A stretch of DNA of 45,732 bases from an uncultured Bacteroidia bacterium (GTDB lineage Bacteria; Bacteroidota; Bacteroidia; Bacteroidales; Prolixibacteraceae): contig CAIUUO010000204.1 of assembly GCA_903902325.1 (NCBI GenBank), forward strand, positions 1-45,732, written 5' to 3'. This document shows, one piece after another, positions 25,135-34,136 of this stretch. Under the pieces are notes generated by a model, which worked only from the letters and a program-made list of their open reading frames with translations, did not search any database and was not told where the DNA came from. The position numbers and the translations under genes were made by a program. Numbering within the stretch: the first letter of the stretch is position 1; every line of letters starts with the position of its first letter.

Positions 25135-26916
25135 ATGACTCCAAGATATCTCATCCCCCTGTTTCTGTTGATTTTCGCCTTACCAGGATTTTTCTCGACC
25201 GTATCTGCCCAGCAGGATACCTCCAGGATGAATCAGCAGGTGGAGGTGATCAAAGCCTACAAGCCTTCCGTATCAAAGGCCGGGAAGATCAACCTATTGC
25301 CTGAAATCAATGATACTACCCATTTCAGGCCCGATCTGAATTACAAAATCATCAGCCATCCCGTCACAACCGGCTTCCATTCGTCGGATTTGAAGGCATC
25401 CAACCAGATACCCAGGGAGATCACCTATCCGGGGTACGGGAAAATCAGCGGCGGTTTTGGCACCAACCTGACTCCCTTCTTCGATTTCTATCTAAGCAAT
25501 CCAAATTCGGTCAATGGAACACTGGGCATGCAGCTGAACCACCTATCCTCCCAGGGCAGCGTTGAGCTGAAAGGCGGTAACACGGTGAATGCCCCTTTCA
25601 GCTACAACAAGGCCGTCGTTTTCGGGAGCTATGTTTATGAAGGCGTCACCATTTCTTCCGAACTCTCTTACAGAAGAGATATGAACAGGTTTTATGGTTA
25701 TCCAATAACCATTCCGGCTGATATCCTGACAAACAATTTCGTGAAGTATTTCAACCAGGATCAAATGAACCAGCTTGGGTACTTTGCTTTATCCGTCAGG
25801 AGCAATGCTACTTCAGTATCCCCAATGAAGTTTAATACCAATGTCAACCTGGGTTACTTCAACACCTCCTCTAACCAGGTGGAGAAGGCGATGAGATTCA
25901 AGGGAGACTTCGACTACAATTTTGGTACCTTCAACGGAAAACTGATAGCGGTATTTGCACATTTCGATTCTGAAAATGTGACGGAAGACCTGGCTTTTCC
26001 GATGCTTTCATCGCCTAAAGCATCGTGGTTGCAACTCTCCCCTACCGTGAATTACCAAAACGAATTATTTACCGTCGAAGGAGGTTTCAACCTCTATTCA
26101 GTCTTCGACGACCTGCATGGAACCACGCTCAAGCCATATCCGAAAATTGATTTCTCCTTCCATACTGCCGATAAGAATTTTACAGTATATGCGGGTCTTG
26201 ACGGCTACCTGGAGAATAACAATTACTCAAAAATTGCTGAAGAAAACAGGTGGATCAACCCTACCCTGATCGTTAAGCCCACCAGCCATCTTTCAACCTT
26301 TTCGGGTGGTATCAAGGGTAAAATAACCACTCCTCTCACCTTCAATATCGGAGCGAAATATGGCAAAACGGAAGATCAGTACTTTTATGTCACAAGGGTA
26401 GAACAAAATGGTTCCTCCTCTTCCACCGGTCTCGCAAGTCTGACCTACAACAATGCCTTCGAGGTGGTTTACGACAATCTTACTACCCTTGATTTTTCAG
26501 GCGATCTTTCGTACACAACAGGAAAAATGTTCCTGCTCCTCTCGGGTCATTTTTACAGTTACCAGACGAATACGCTGGAGAAAGCGCCTTACATGCCGGA
26601 CTTCACCCTTCATGCCACCACCGAATTCAAGGTCACGGACCATTTCTCCGGGTTGGCAGAAATGTACCTGACCGGTCCCAGGGATATCATGCTAAAATAC
26701 TACCAATCACCGATCTCTTCCGCTACTCCGCCACCCCCCATCTACCTGAAATCCGATGCAGTAATCGATGTCAACTTCGGGGTAAAATACAGTTTTACAA
26801 GTAAATTTGATTTCTTCGGTAAGGTCGAAAACCTGCTCAACAGGAAAGACGAAATATGGTATGGCTATACTGTTCAGGGCATAAGGTTTAAACTTGGTGC
26901 AAGCCTCTCTTTCTGA
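25135..26916 (+). CDS. Outer-membrane beta-barrel protein (TonB-receptor-like, no plug)
   Basis: The 593-residue protein has a signal peptide (about 1-25, ending VSAQQ), a short conserved N-terminal stretch VEVIKAYKPSVSKAGKINL with PEINDT, and then a barrel of alternating aromatic and polar residues ending in FKLGASLSF, with the terminal aromatic recognised by the BAM complex. The last strands (FGKVENLLNRKDEIWYGY) look like the end of TonB-dependent receptors, but the protein is too short for a plug plus full 22-strand barrel and no TonB box is visible. The substrate is unknown. It follows the TPR gene by 19 bases, so co-expression is likely. Confidence 0.82.
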   Translation: MTPRYLIPLFLLIFALPGFFSTVSAQQDTSRMNQQVEVIKAYKPSVSKAGKINLLPEINDTTHFRPDLNYKIISHPVTTGFHSSDLKASNQIPREITYPGYGKISGGFGTNLTPFFDFYLSNPNSVNGTLGMQLNHLSSQGSVELKGGNTVNAPFSYNKAVVFGSYVYEGVTISSELSYRRDMNRFYGYPITIPADILTNNFVKYFNQDQMNQLGYFALSVRSNATSVSPMKFNTNVNLGYFNTSSNQVEKAMRFKGDFDYNFGTFNGKLIAVFAHFDSENVTEDLAFPMLSSPKASWLQLSPTVNYQNELFTVEGGFNLYSVFDDLHGTTLKPYPKIDFSFHTADKNFTVYAGLDGYLENNNYSKIAEENRWINPTLIVKPTSHLSTFSGGIKGKITTPLTFNIGAKYGKTEDQYFYVTRVEQNGSSSSTGLASLTYNNAFEVVYDNLTTLDFSGDLSYTTGKMFLLLSGHFYSYQTNTLEKAPYMPDFTLHATTEFKVTDHFSGLAEMYLTGPRDIMLKYYQSPISSATPPPPIYLKSDAVIDVNFGVKYSFTSKFDFFGKVENLLNRKDEIWYGYTVQGIRFKLGASLSF

Positions 26917-26947
26917 AAAATTGCTTGTCCGTTTGGTGAAAAAAAGC

Positions 26948-26955
26948 TACATTTG
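26948..26955 (+). promoter_or_regulatory. Candidate -7 box of gyrB
   Basis: TACATTTG fits TAnnTTTG, 22 bases upstream of the ATG. CTTG at 26924-26927 is 20 bases upstream of it and can serve as the -33 element. Confidence 0.6.
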
Positions 26956-26968
26956 TCTGCTTAGATAA

Positions 26969-28942
<1,974 letters not shown>

Positions 28943-28945
28943 AAA

Positions 28946-28977
28946 ATTCGACAATTCGACAATTCGACAATGAAAGG
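28946..28977 (+). repeat. ATTCGACA octamer array, left arm
   Basis: Three identical ATTCGACA units followed by ATGAAAGG in the same eight-base register. The same end (two ATTCGACA, then ATGAAAGGAA) occurs at the right edge of the window after ovoA. Confidence 0.9.
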
Positions 28978-29061
28978 AATGCGGAGTCGTAGTTATTGTA
29001 TGAAAATAGATTAACGACCTGTTGATCTATATGTTACATTGATTCAATAAGAAGAATTCTT

Positions 29062-29125
29062 GAACTCATTGTCGAATAGTCGAATTAACTCATTGTCGAA
29101 TCTTATCATTGCCGAATTGTCACAT
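29062..29125 (-). repeat. Octamer array, right (inverted) arm
   Basis: Eight consecutive eight-base words with no register break. On the minus strand they alternate between ATTCGACA-like words (ATTCGACA twice, ATTCGACT, ATTCGGCA, ATGTGACA) and ATGAnnnn words. The array is the inverted partner of 28946-28977 across an 84-base core and ends 15 bases before the next start codon. Confidence 0.8.
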
Positions 29126-29140
29126 TAACAAATTTCATTC

Positions 29141-29734
29141 ATGAACATCTGCGTTTTCTCCTCTTCCAGCAATGCCATCCCTGAAATCTATTTTGAGGAA
29201 GCAAGGAAACTTGGCCATCTGATCGGTGAGTCGGGTTGGAAACTTATCTACGGAGGAGCCAACGTTGGATTGATGCATGCCTGTGCCGAAGCTGCAAGGG
29301 AGACAGGAGCAAAAACCGTGGGTATCATTCCAGAGCTGATTCATGCACACAGACTTTCCAGTCCGAACGACCATGAGCAGATTGTTACACCCAATATGCG
29401 CGAACGAAAATACCTGATGCGCAAGCGCTCCAACGCTTTCATTGCGCTCCCGGGAGGTTTCGGTACACTGGAGGAAATTCTGGAGGTAATCACCCTGAAG
29501 CAATTGAATTACCACAACAAGGCCGTGGTTTTTATCAACACCAACGGGTATTACAACCCAATGCTTCAGCAATTCGACCTGGCCTACCGGGAATCCTTCG
29601 CCAAAGAGAGCTACCGCGAAATGTATTTTGTGGCTTCTACTCCCGAAGAGGCCGTTGCCTACATCAAGGAATATGTCCCATCAGAACCGTTGTCCAAATG
29701 GTTCAATGTACCCAGCAAGGAGACCGGGAATTAG
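29141..29734 (+). CDS. LOG-family protein (putative nucleotide 5'-monophosphate nucleosidase)
   Basis: The 197-residue protein matches the LOG family (cytokinin riboside 5'-monophosphate phosphoribohydrolase; formerly misnamed lysine decarboxylase). It has the glycine-rich IYGGANVGLMHACA, the MRERK stretch at 86-90 and the diagnostic PGGFGTLEE at 104-112. Such enzymes split AMP or N6-modified AMP into base and ribose 5-phosphate; in bacteria without plant contact the likely role is nucleotide salvage, which is inference. No clear TAnnTTTG box is visible upstream; the 15 bases before the start directly follow an octamer array. Confidence 0.9.
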   Translation: MNICVFSSSSNAIPEIYFEEARKLGHLIGESGWKLIYGGANVGLMHACAEAARETGAKTVGIIPELIHAHRLSSPNDHEQIVTPNMRERKYLMRKRSNAFIALPGGFGTLEEILEVITLKQLNYHNKAVVFINTNGYYNPMLQQFDLAYRESFAKESYREMYFVASTPEEAVAYIKEYVPSEPLSKWFNVPSKETGN

Positions 29735-29841
29735 AACTGACAAATTGTCCTGCCTTATTACGCTCACTTTCCATTTAGAAACATTTAAGAAGCTGAACTG
29801 GGAGACTTTGAGATCGTTGTACCTGACATTTTCCTTTATAT

Positions 29842-29881
29842 CTCTGTGTAACTCTGTGCTTCTCTGTGCAACTCTGTGTAA
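29842..29881 (-). repeat. CTCTGTGTAA decamer array
   Basis: Four ten-base units in register: CTCTGTGTAA, CTCTGTGCTT, CTCTGTGCAA, CTCTGTGTAA. Read on the minus strand they are TTACACAGAG-like words. No inverted partner is seen. Confidence 0.85.
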
Positions 29882-29913
29882 CATTTTTCATTTTACCATG
29901 TTTTAAATGGTTT

Positions 29914-29961
29914 GACGTTAAAGTTTGTTAATCAGGATTACTTTTCAGTGCTTTTAACGTC
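29914..29961. promoter_or_regulatory. Inverted repeat upstream of htrA
   Basis: GACGTTAAAG at 29914-29923 and CTTTTAACGTC at 29951-29961 are reverse complements apart from one extra base, separated by 27 bases. This could be a pair of operator half-sites or a hairpin. No T run follows. Confidence 0.4.
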
Positions 29962-29985
29962 TAATAGAGTGTGTGTACCCTTGAT

Positions 29986-30002
29986 TTGGTACAGATTTTG
30001 AA
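29986..30002 (+). promoter_or_regulatory. Sigma-54-like promoter candidate of htrA
   Basis: TTGGTACAGATTTTGAA resembles the sigma-54 consensus TTGGCAC-n5-TTGCW with correct GG to -12 spacing, but the -12 element reads TTGA instead of TTGC. It lies 36 bases upstream of the ATG. No good TAnnTTTG box is visible here. Confidence 0.3.
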
Positions 30003-30037
30003 TTAAGCATCAAATCAAATTTTAAAATTTATTATTT

Positions 30038-31495
30038 ATGAACGCAATTAAAAAAAGTGCATCCTATGTAGCATTTGCATTTGTAGGAGCTGTGTTGGCT
30101 CTCTCTTTGTATTCACAATTTAATAAAAACGAGAAACCTGCCGTCGTGACAGAGAGCAGACCCATCCAGCTTTCCAGTTATGCTCCGCCGGTATTGCCAC
30201 AGGGGCAGTTGCCGGATCTTACCCAGGCTGCTGAGAAGAGTGTTTCAGCAGTCGTACATATTACTACCAAGACGAAAAACAACATGTACGAAGGCGGCAA
30301 CCAGTTGTTTGAGTTTTTCTTTGGCCCAAGAAATAGTTTTCCGCAGGAACCTCAGTACAGTGAAGCTGCAGGATCCGGAGTCATTATCAGCGAGGATGGC
30401 TATATTGTAACCAACAACCATGTCGTTGACGGGGCTGAAAACATTGATGTAATCCTCAATGACAACAGGAAATTTACAGGCAAAGTGATCGGACATGATT
30501 CCGGCACGGACATTGCACTCGTCAAAATTGACGCGAAAAATCTGACTGTATTGCCATGGGGCGATTCCGATGCGCTAAGACTGGGCGAATGGGTATTGGC
30601 AGTTGGCAATCCGTTCAACCTCACTTCGACGGTTACCGCGGGTATTGTAAGCGCCAAATCAAGAAGCATAAACCTCTCCGGAGACAAGATGGCCATGGAA
30701 TCCTTTATCCAGACAGATGCCGCTGTCAATCCGGGTAACAGCGGCGGAGCTTTGGTAAATGTTCGCGGTGAACTCGTGGGAATCAATACTGCCATCGCCT
30801 CGAGGACAGGCTCCTATTCAGGTTATTCATTCGCAATACCTGTGTCAATCGTGCACAAAGTGGTGGAAGACCTGAGAAAATTCGGTGAAGTACAACGCGC
30901 CATGCTTGGAATAGAGATGAGAACGGTCGATGCTGACTATGCCAAAGAACATAACTTGAGCAAAGTCGAAGGTGTATTTATTGACAAGACCATCGAAGAC
31001 GGTGCAGCAAAATCAGCTGGAATGAAAAAAGGCGATGTCATCATTGAGGTGAATGGAATAAAAATTCATTCAAGCAGTGAATTGCAGGAACAAATTGGAA
31101 AACACCGTCCCGGAGATCAGGTCAGCGTTGTGATTTTAAGAGATGGCACTGAAAAAACATTCAATGTAACTTTGCGTAACATGAAAGGCAATACGGCCAT
31201 CGTGAAAGAGAGCTTCTCAGCACTTGGTGCAGAATTCGGGGAGATTTCCAACAAGGACAAAGAGCGGCTGAATATTGAAGATGGTGTCCAGGTACTCAAA
31301 ATTACCAGTGGCAAAATGAAAAATGCAGGCGTTAGGGTTGGATTTATTATTACGGATGTGAACAAAATAGCGGTTGCGAATGTTGAGGATATCAAGCGGA
31401 TTATCTCTCAAAGCAGCAGCAAAAAACCAATCCTGATGGAAGGTGTTTATCCGGATGGGAAATGGGCTTATTATGTTTTTGATTTAAACGAATAA
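30038..31495 (+). CDS. Periplasmic serine endoprotease of the DegP/HtrA family
   Basis: HtrA proteases degrade misfolded envelope proteins. The 485-residue protein has an N-terminal signal or membrane anchor (about 8-28), a trypsin-like domain with the catalytic triad His128 (VTNNHVVDG), Asp158 (SGTDIALVKI) and Ser235 (NPGNSGGALVN), and two PDZ domains (about 280-370 and 400-475). The second PDZ is followed by a short strand that ends the protein. It lies 78 bases upstream of rpoD, a neighbourhood typical of this phylum. The upstream region lacks a clear housekeeping -7 box but has a sigma-54-like sequence and an inverted repeat, suggesting separate stress control. Confidence 0.94.
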   Translation: MNAIKKSASYVAFAFVGAVLALSLYSQFNKNEKPAVVTESRPIQLSSYAPPVLPQGQLPDLTQAAEKSVSAVVHITTKTKNNMYEGGNQLFEFFFGPRNSFPQEPQYSEAAGSGVIISEDGYIVTNNHVVDGAENIDVILNDNRKFTGKVIGHDSGTDIALVKIDAKNLTVLPWGDSDALRLGEWVLAVGNPFNLTSTVTAGIVSAKSRSINLSGDKMAMESFIQTDAAVNPGNSGGALVNVRGELVGINTAIASRTGSYSGYSFAIPVSIVHKVVEDLRKFGEVQRAMLGIEMRTVDADYAKEHNLSKVEGVFIDKTIEDGAAKSAGMKKGDVIIEVNGIKIHSSSELQEQIGKHRPGDQVSVVILRDGTEKTFNVTLRNMKGNTAIVKESFSALGAEFGEISNKDKERLNIEDGVQVLKITSGKMKNAGVRVGFIITDVNKIAVANVEDIKRIISQSSSKKPILMEGVYPDGKWAYYVFDLNE

Positions 31496-31522
31496 TTTGT
31501 ATATTGTTGGCTAAGATTTAAT

Positions 31523-31553
31523 ATTGTTGGGAACAACTTTATTCGTATCTTTG
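31523..31553 (+). promoter_or_regulatory. Promoter of rpoD
   Basis: ATTG at 31523-31526, a 19-base spacer and TATCTTTG at 31546-31553 fit the phylum consensus. The ATG follows 20 bases after the -7 box. Confidence 0.65.
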
Positions 31554-31573
31554 CAGACTTTTAATCGCAGAGC

Positions 31574-32434
31574 ATGAGACAACTTAAAATTACCAAGTCT
31601 ATAACGAATCGCGAAAGCGCATCGCTTGACAAATATCTTCAGGAAATTGGAAAAGAAGAACTTATTTCAGTGGAAGAAGAAGTTGAGTTAGCGCAGCGGA
31701 TCAAAAAAGGTGATCAGGCAGCACTTGAAAAATTGACAAGAGCCAACCTCAGGTTTGTGGTTTCTGTTGCCAAACAGTACCAAAACCAGGGATTGAGTCT
31801 TCCTGACCTGATCAATGAAGGTAATTTGGGTTTGATCAAAGCAGCTGAGAAATTTGACGAAACCAGGGGATTCAAGTTCATCTCCTATGCCGTTTGGTGG
31901 ATTCGTCAGTCAATTTTGCAGGCTCTCGCTGAGCAGTCGCGTATCGTCCGTCTTCCATTGAACCAGGTAGGTTCGCTGAACAAAATCAACAAAGCCTACT
32001 CCAAGTTTGAACAGGAACATGAACGCAGGCCCTCTCCGGAAGAACTTGCCGACCAGCTTGAACTTCCCGCAGAGAAAGTTGCCGATACACTTCGCGTTTC
32101 CGGCCGCCACGTTTCCGTGGATGCCCCTTTCGTGGATGGTGAAGACAACAGCCTGCTGGATGTATTGATCAACAACGATTCTCCCAACGCAGACCGTGTC
32201 CTGATCGACGAATCACTTTCGCGTGAAATCGAACGTTCACTGGCTACGCTTACCGAAAGGGAAGCAGATATCATCCGCATGTTCTTTGGTATCGCCAGCA
32301 CAGAGATGACACTGGAGGAGATTGGCGAACACTTCGGTTTAACCCGTGAAAGAGTCCGTCAGATCAAGGAAAAAGCGATTCGCAGGCTCAGGCATACCTC
32401 CCGCAGCAAACTGCTTAAAACGTATCTTGGATAA
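31574..32434 (+). CDS. rpoD: Primary sigma factor RpoD/SigA, short Bacteroidota type
   Basis: The 286-residue protein has region 1.2 ([16 protein letters not shown]), region 2 with the core-binding and -10 recognition helices ([40 protein letters not shown]), region 3, and region 4 with the helix-turn-helix [29 protein letters not shown]. Region 1.1 and the non-conserved insertion are absent, as is normal for the primary sigma factor of this phylum, which recognises the TTTG/TAnnTTTG promoters seen in this window. It has its own promoter and a strong terminator. Confidence 0.97.
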   Translation: MRQLKITKSITNRESASLDKYLQEIGKEELISVEEEVELAQRIKKGDQAALEKLTRANLRFVVSVAKQYQNQGLSLPDLINEGNLGLIKAAEKFDETRGFKFISYAVWWIRQSILQALAEQSRIVRLPLNQVGSLNKINKAYSKFEQEHERRPSPEELADQLELPAEKVADTLRVSGRHVSVDAPFVDGEDNSLLDVLINNDSPNADRVLIDESLSREIERSLATLTEREADIIRMFFGIASTEMTLEEIGEHFGLTRERVRQIKEKAIRRLRHTSRSKLLKTYLG

Positions 32435-32446
32435 ATAATTCAAATC

Positions 32447-32487
32447 ATAAAAAAGCCCTGGTTCCAGAAGAATCAGGGCTTTTTTAT
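32447..32487 (+). terminator. Rho-independent terminator of rpoD
   Basis: ATAAAAAAGCCCTG pairs exactly with CAGGGCTTTTTTAT around a 13-base loop. The A and T runs on the two sides could make it work in both directions; only rpoD on the plus strand reads into it. Confidence 0.93.
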
Positions 32488-32611
32488 GCCGCTTGGAAAA
32501 ATAGGAAACCTGATTTCCAATCAAAAAAAAGGATGATTACTGAACTTTTTTTGTGTGAGACCGTAAATATAAATCAATTAGATTATTGCATCAATCAGGA
32601 ATCCGGTTACC

Positions 32612-34009
32612 ATGAATAAAGTTTTTATATCGTGTCTGCTCACATTATTCTTCTTGTCATCCAAAGCACAGGTGTTGCCTGACACCCTGATAGTGCAATA
32701 CAATTCAGTTCATTCAGACTCAGAAAAAGGGCGAAAACTATCGGAATATTTATACTCCTTGAAAGGTGAATCGGATCAGCAGATCAGTAAAACGCTTGAA
32801 ATCCTTGCCTGGTTCAAAAAGGGAAACGACGAGGTTGGAACCAACTATACAGAATTGAACCTCGCAAGAATACTCGAAAGGAGCAGCGATTATACGAATT
32901 CCCTGAAATATGCTTTTTCCGTGTTATCCAGGTTTGAAAAGAGAAATGATGACTACGGAACCATGCGCGCATTGAATAATATCGGCAATGCGATGGAAAA
33001 CTCCCAAAACATCGAACAAGGGATCGAATACTACAAAAAAACATTGCCCCTTGCCCTGAAAATGGGCGATAAGACGCATTACGCGTACGGATTGAATAAT
33101 ATTGGAAACGCCTATGCCAAGATTCACAGGGCCGATTCGGCGCTTATCTACGCACAACAAGCTGTGAATATGTCCAGAGAAGCCAATGATCCTGAATTCA
33201 TCACCTATGCGATCAGTTCACTGGGCGAAAGTTATATGGCCAAAGGCGAACAGGACATCGCCAGACCATTTTTACGAAGGGGACTCGAAAATGCAAAATC
33301 CTCTGCCGATAATTTTGCGATGAGTTATGCCTACAATGATTTTTCACAATCTTTCATGGCGACAGGAGAATACGACAGCGCAAGGGTATATGCAACGAAA
33401 GCCGTGCAATATTCCCTCGCGGGACATCACAGGGATCAGTCATTAAGGGCCTATGAATTTCTGCTCGGAAGTTTTGAGAAAACGAATAAACAGGATAGCA
33501 TCAACAAATATTTCAGGTTGGCCATGACGACCAAGGATACCCTGTACAGCATCGAAAAAACAAGGAATATCCAAACAATGGGCTATCAGGAACAGATCCG
33601 TCAAATGGAAGTAGAGACAGAGAATGCCAAGGCCGCAGAAGAACGAAAAGATTATATTCAGTATGCTGCCATCGCAATCGGATTAATCTTGTTCCTGAGT
33701 ATTTTCTTCCTCCTTAGCAAAAGTGTCATTGTGCATGAAAAATGGATCTCCTACATCGGGATTTTGGGCGTCCTTTTTGTGTTCGAGTTTATTGACCTGA
33801 TCATCCATCCGTACGTGGTGATGCTTACTCACCATTCGCCGGTGTATATGCTGCTGATTCTTGTTGGTGTTGCTTCTCTCCTGATCCCGATACATCACAG
33901 GATTGAAAAATTCATCAGGGAAAAAGTAATAGAGAAAAACAGAAAAATCAGATTGCTGGCTGCAAAAAAGACCATTGAACGATTGGAAAGTATCGGTGAA
34001 AACATTTAG
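32612..34009 (+). CDS. TPR-repeat sensor-like membrane protein without an output domain
   Basis: The 465-residue protein has a signal peptide (about 1-18, ending SKA), a block of TPR helices (about 60-310) with clear repeats such as YGTMRALNNIGNAMENSQN and AYGLNNIGNAYAKIHRADSA, a charged coiled stretch (about 315-345), and three hydrophobic segments (about 348-370, 380-402, 410-430), ending in a basic, probably coiled tail. The layout is that of the periplasmic TPR sensors of Bacteroidota histidine kinases or LuxR-type regulators, but no kinase or DNA-binding domain follows. It may signal through a separate partner. I do not recognise a named family. The next start lies 127 bases downstream. 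Confidence 0.75.
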   Translation: MNKVFISCLLTLFFLSSKAQVLPDTLIVQYNSVHSDSEKGRKLSEYLYSLKGESDQQISKTLEILAWFKKGNDEVGTNYTELNLARILERSSDYTNSLKYAFSVLSRFEKRNDDYGTMRALNNIGNAMENSQNIEQGIEYYKKTLPLALKMGDKTHYAYGLNNIGNAYAKIHRADSALIYAQQAVNMSREANDPEFITYAISSLGESYMAKGEQDIARPFLRRGLENAKSSADNFAMSYAYNDFSQSFMATGEYDSARVYATKAVQYSLAGHHRDQSLRAYEFLLGSFEKTNKQDSINKYFRLAMTTKDTLYSIEKTRNIQTMGYQEQIRQMEVETENAKAAEERKDYIQYAAIAIGLILFLSIFFLLSKSVIVHEKWISYIGILGVLFVFEFIDLIIHPYVVMLTHHSPVYMLLILVGVASLLIPIHHRIEKFIREKVIEKNRKIRLLAAKKTIERLESIGENI

Positions 34010-34037
34010 CAGCAAGGAATAATGGATACTTATATTC

Positions 34038-34070
34038 AGTACAAATCTGTACTTATGTAAAAAATTACAT
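34038..34070. promoter_or_regulatory. Two adjacent perfect dyads upstream of the activase gene
   Basis: AGTACA-n4-TGTACT (34038-34053) and ATGTAA-n4-TTACAT (34055-34070) are both perfect 6-4-6 palindromes, one base apart, with centres 17 bases apart. They lie about 30-60 bases upstream of the -7 box candidate at 34101, a place suited to an activator or repressor. The regulator is not identifiable from sequence. Confidence 0.5.
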
Positions 34071-34100
34071 ATAAATATATCCGAAACAGAAAAAATTCAG

Positions 34101-34108
34101 TAGTTTAG
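34101..34108 (+). promoter_or_regulatory. Candidate -7 box of the activase gene
   Basis: TAGTTTAG matches TAnnTTTG in all but one fixed position (seventh base) and lies 28 bases upstream of the ATG. Confidence 0.4.
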
Positions 34109-34136
34109 AAGCGCAAACCATAACTTCCCTTTACTG

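Larger units (their letters stand above)
29735..30037. other. Spacer between the LOG gene and htrA with repeat, inverted repeat and promoter candidates
   Basis: These 303 bases contain no gene. They hold four CTCTGTGnnn decamers (29842-29881), an inverted repeat GACGTTAAAG/CTTTTAACGTC (29914-29961), and a sigma-54-like sequence at 29986-30002. Confidence 0.7.
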
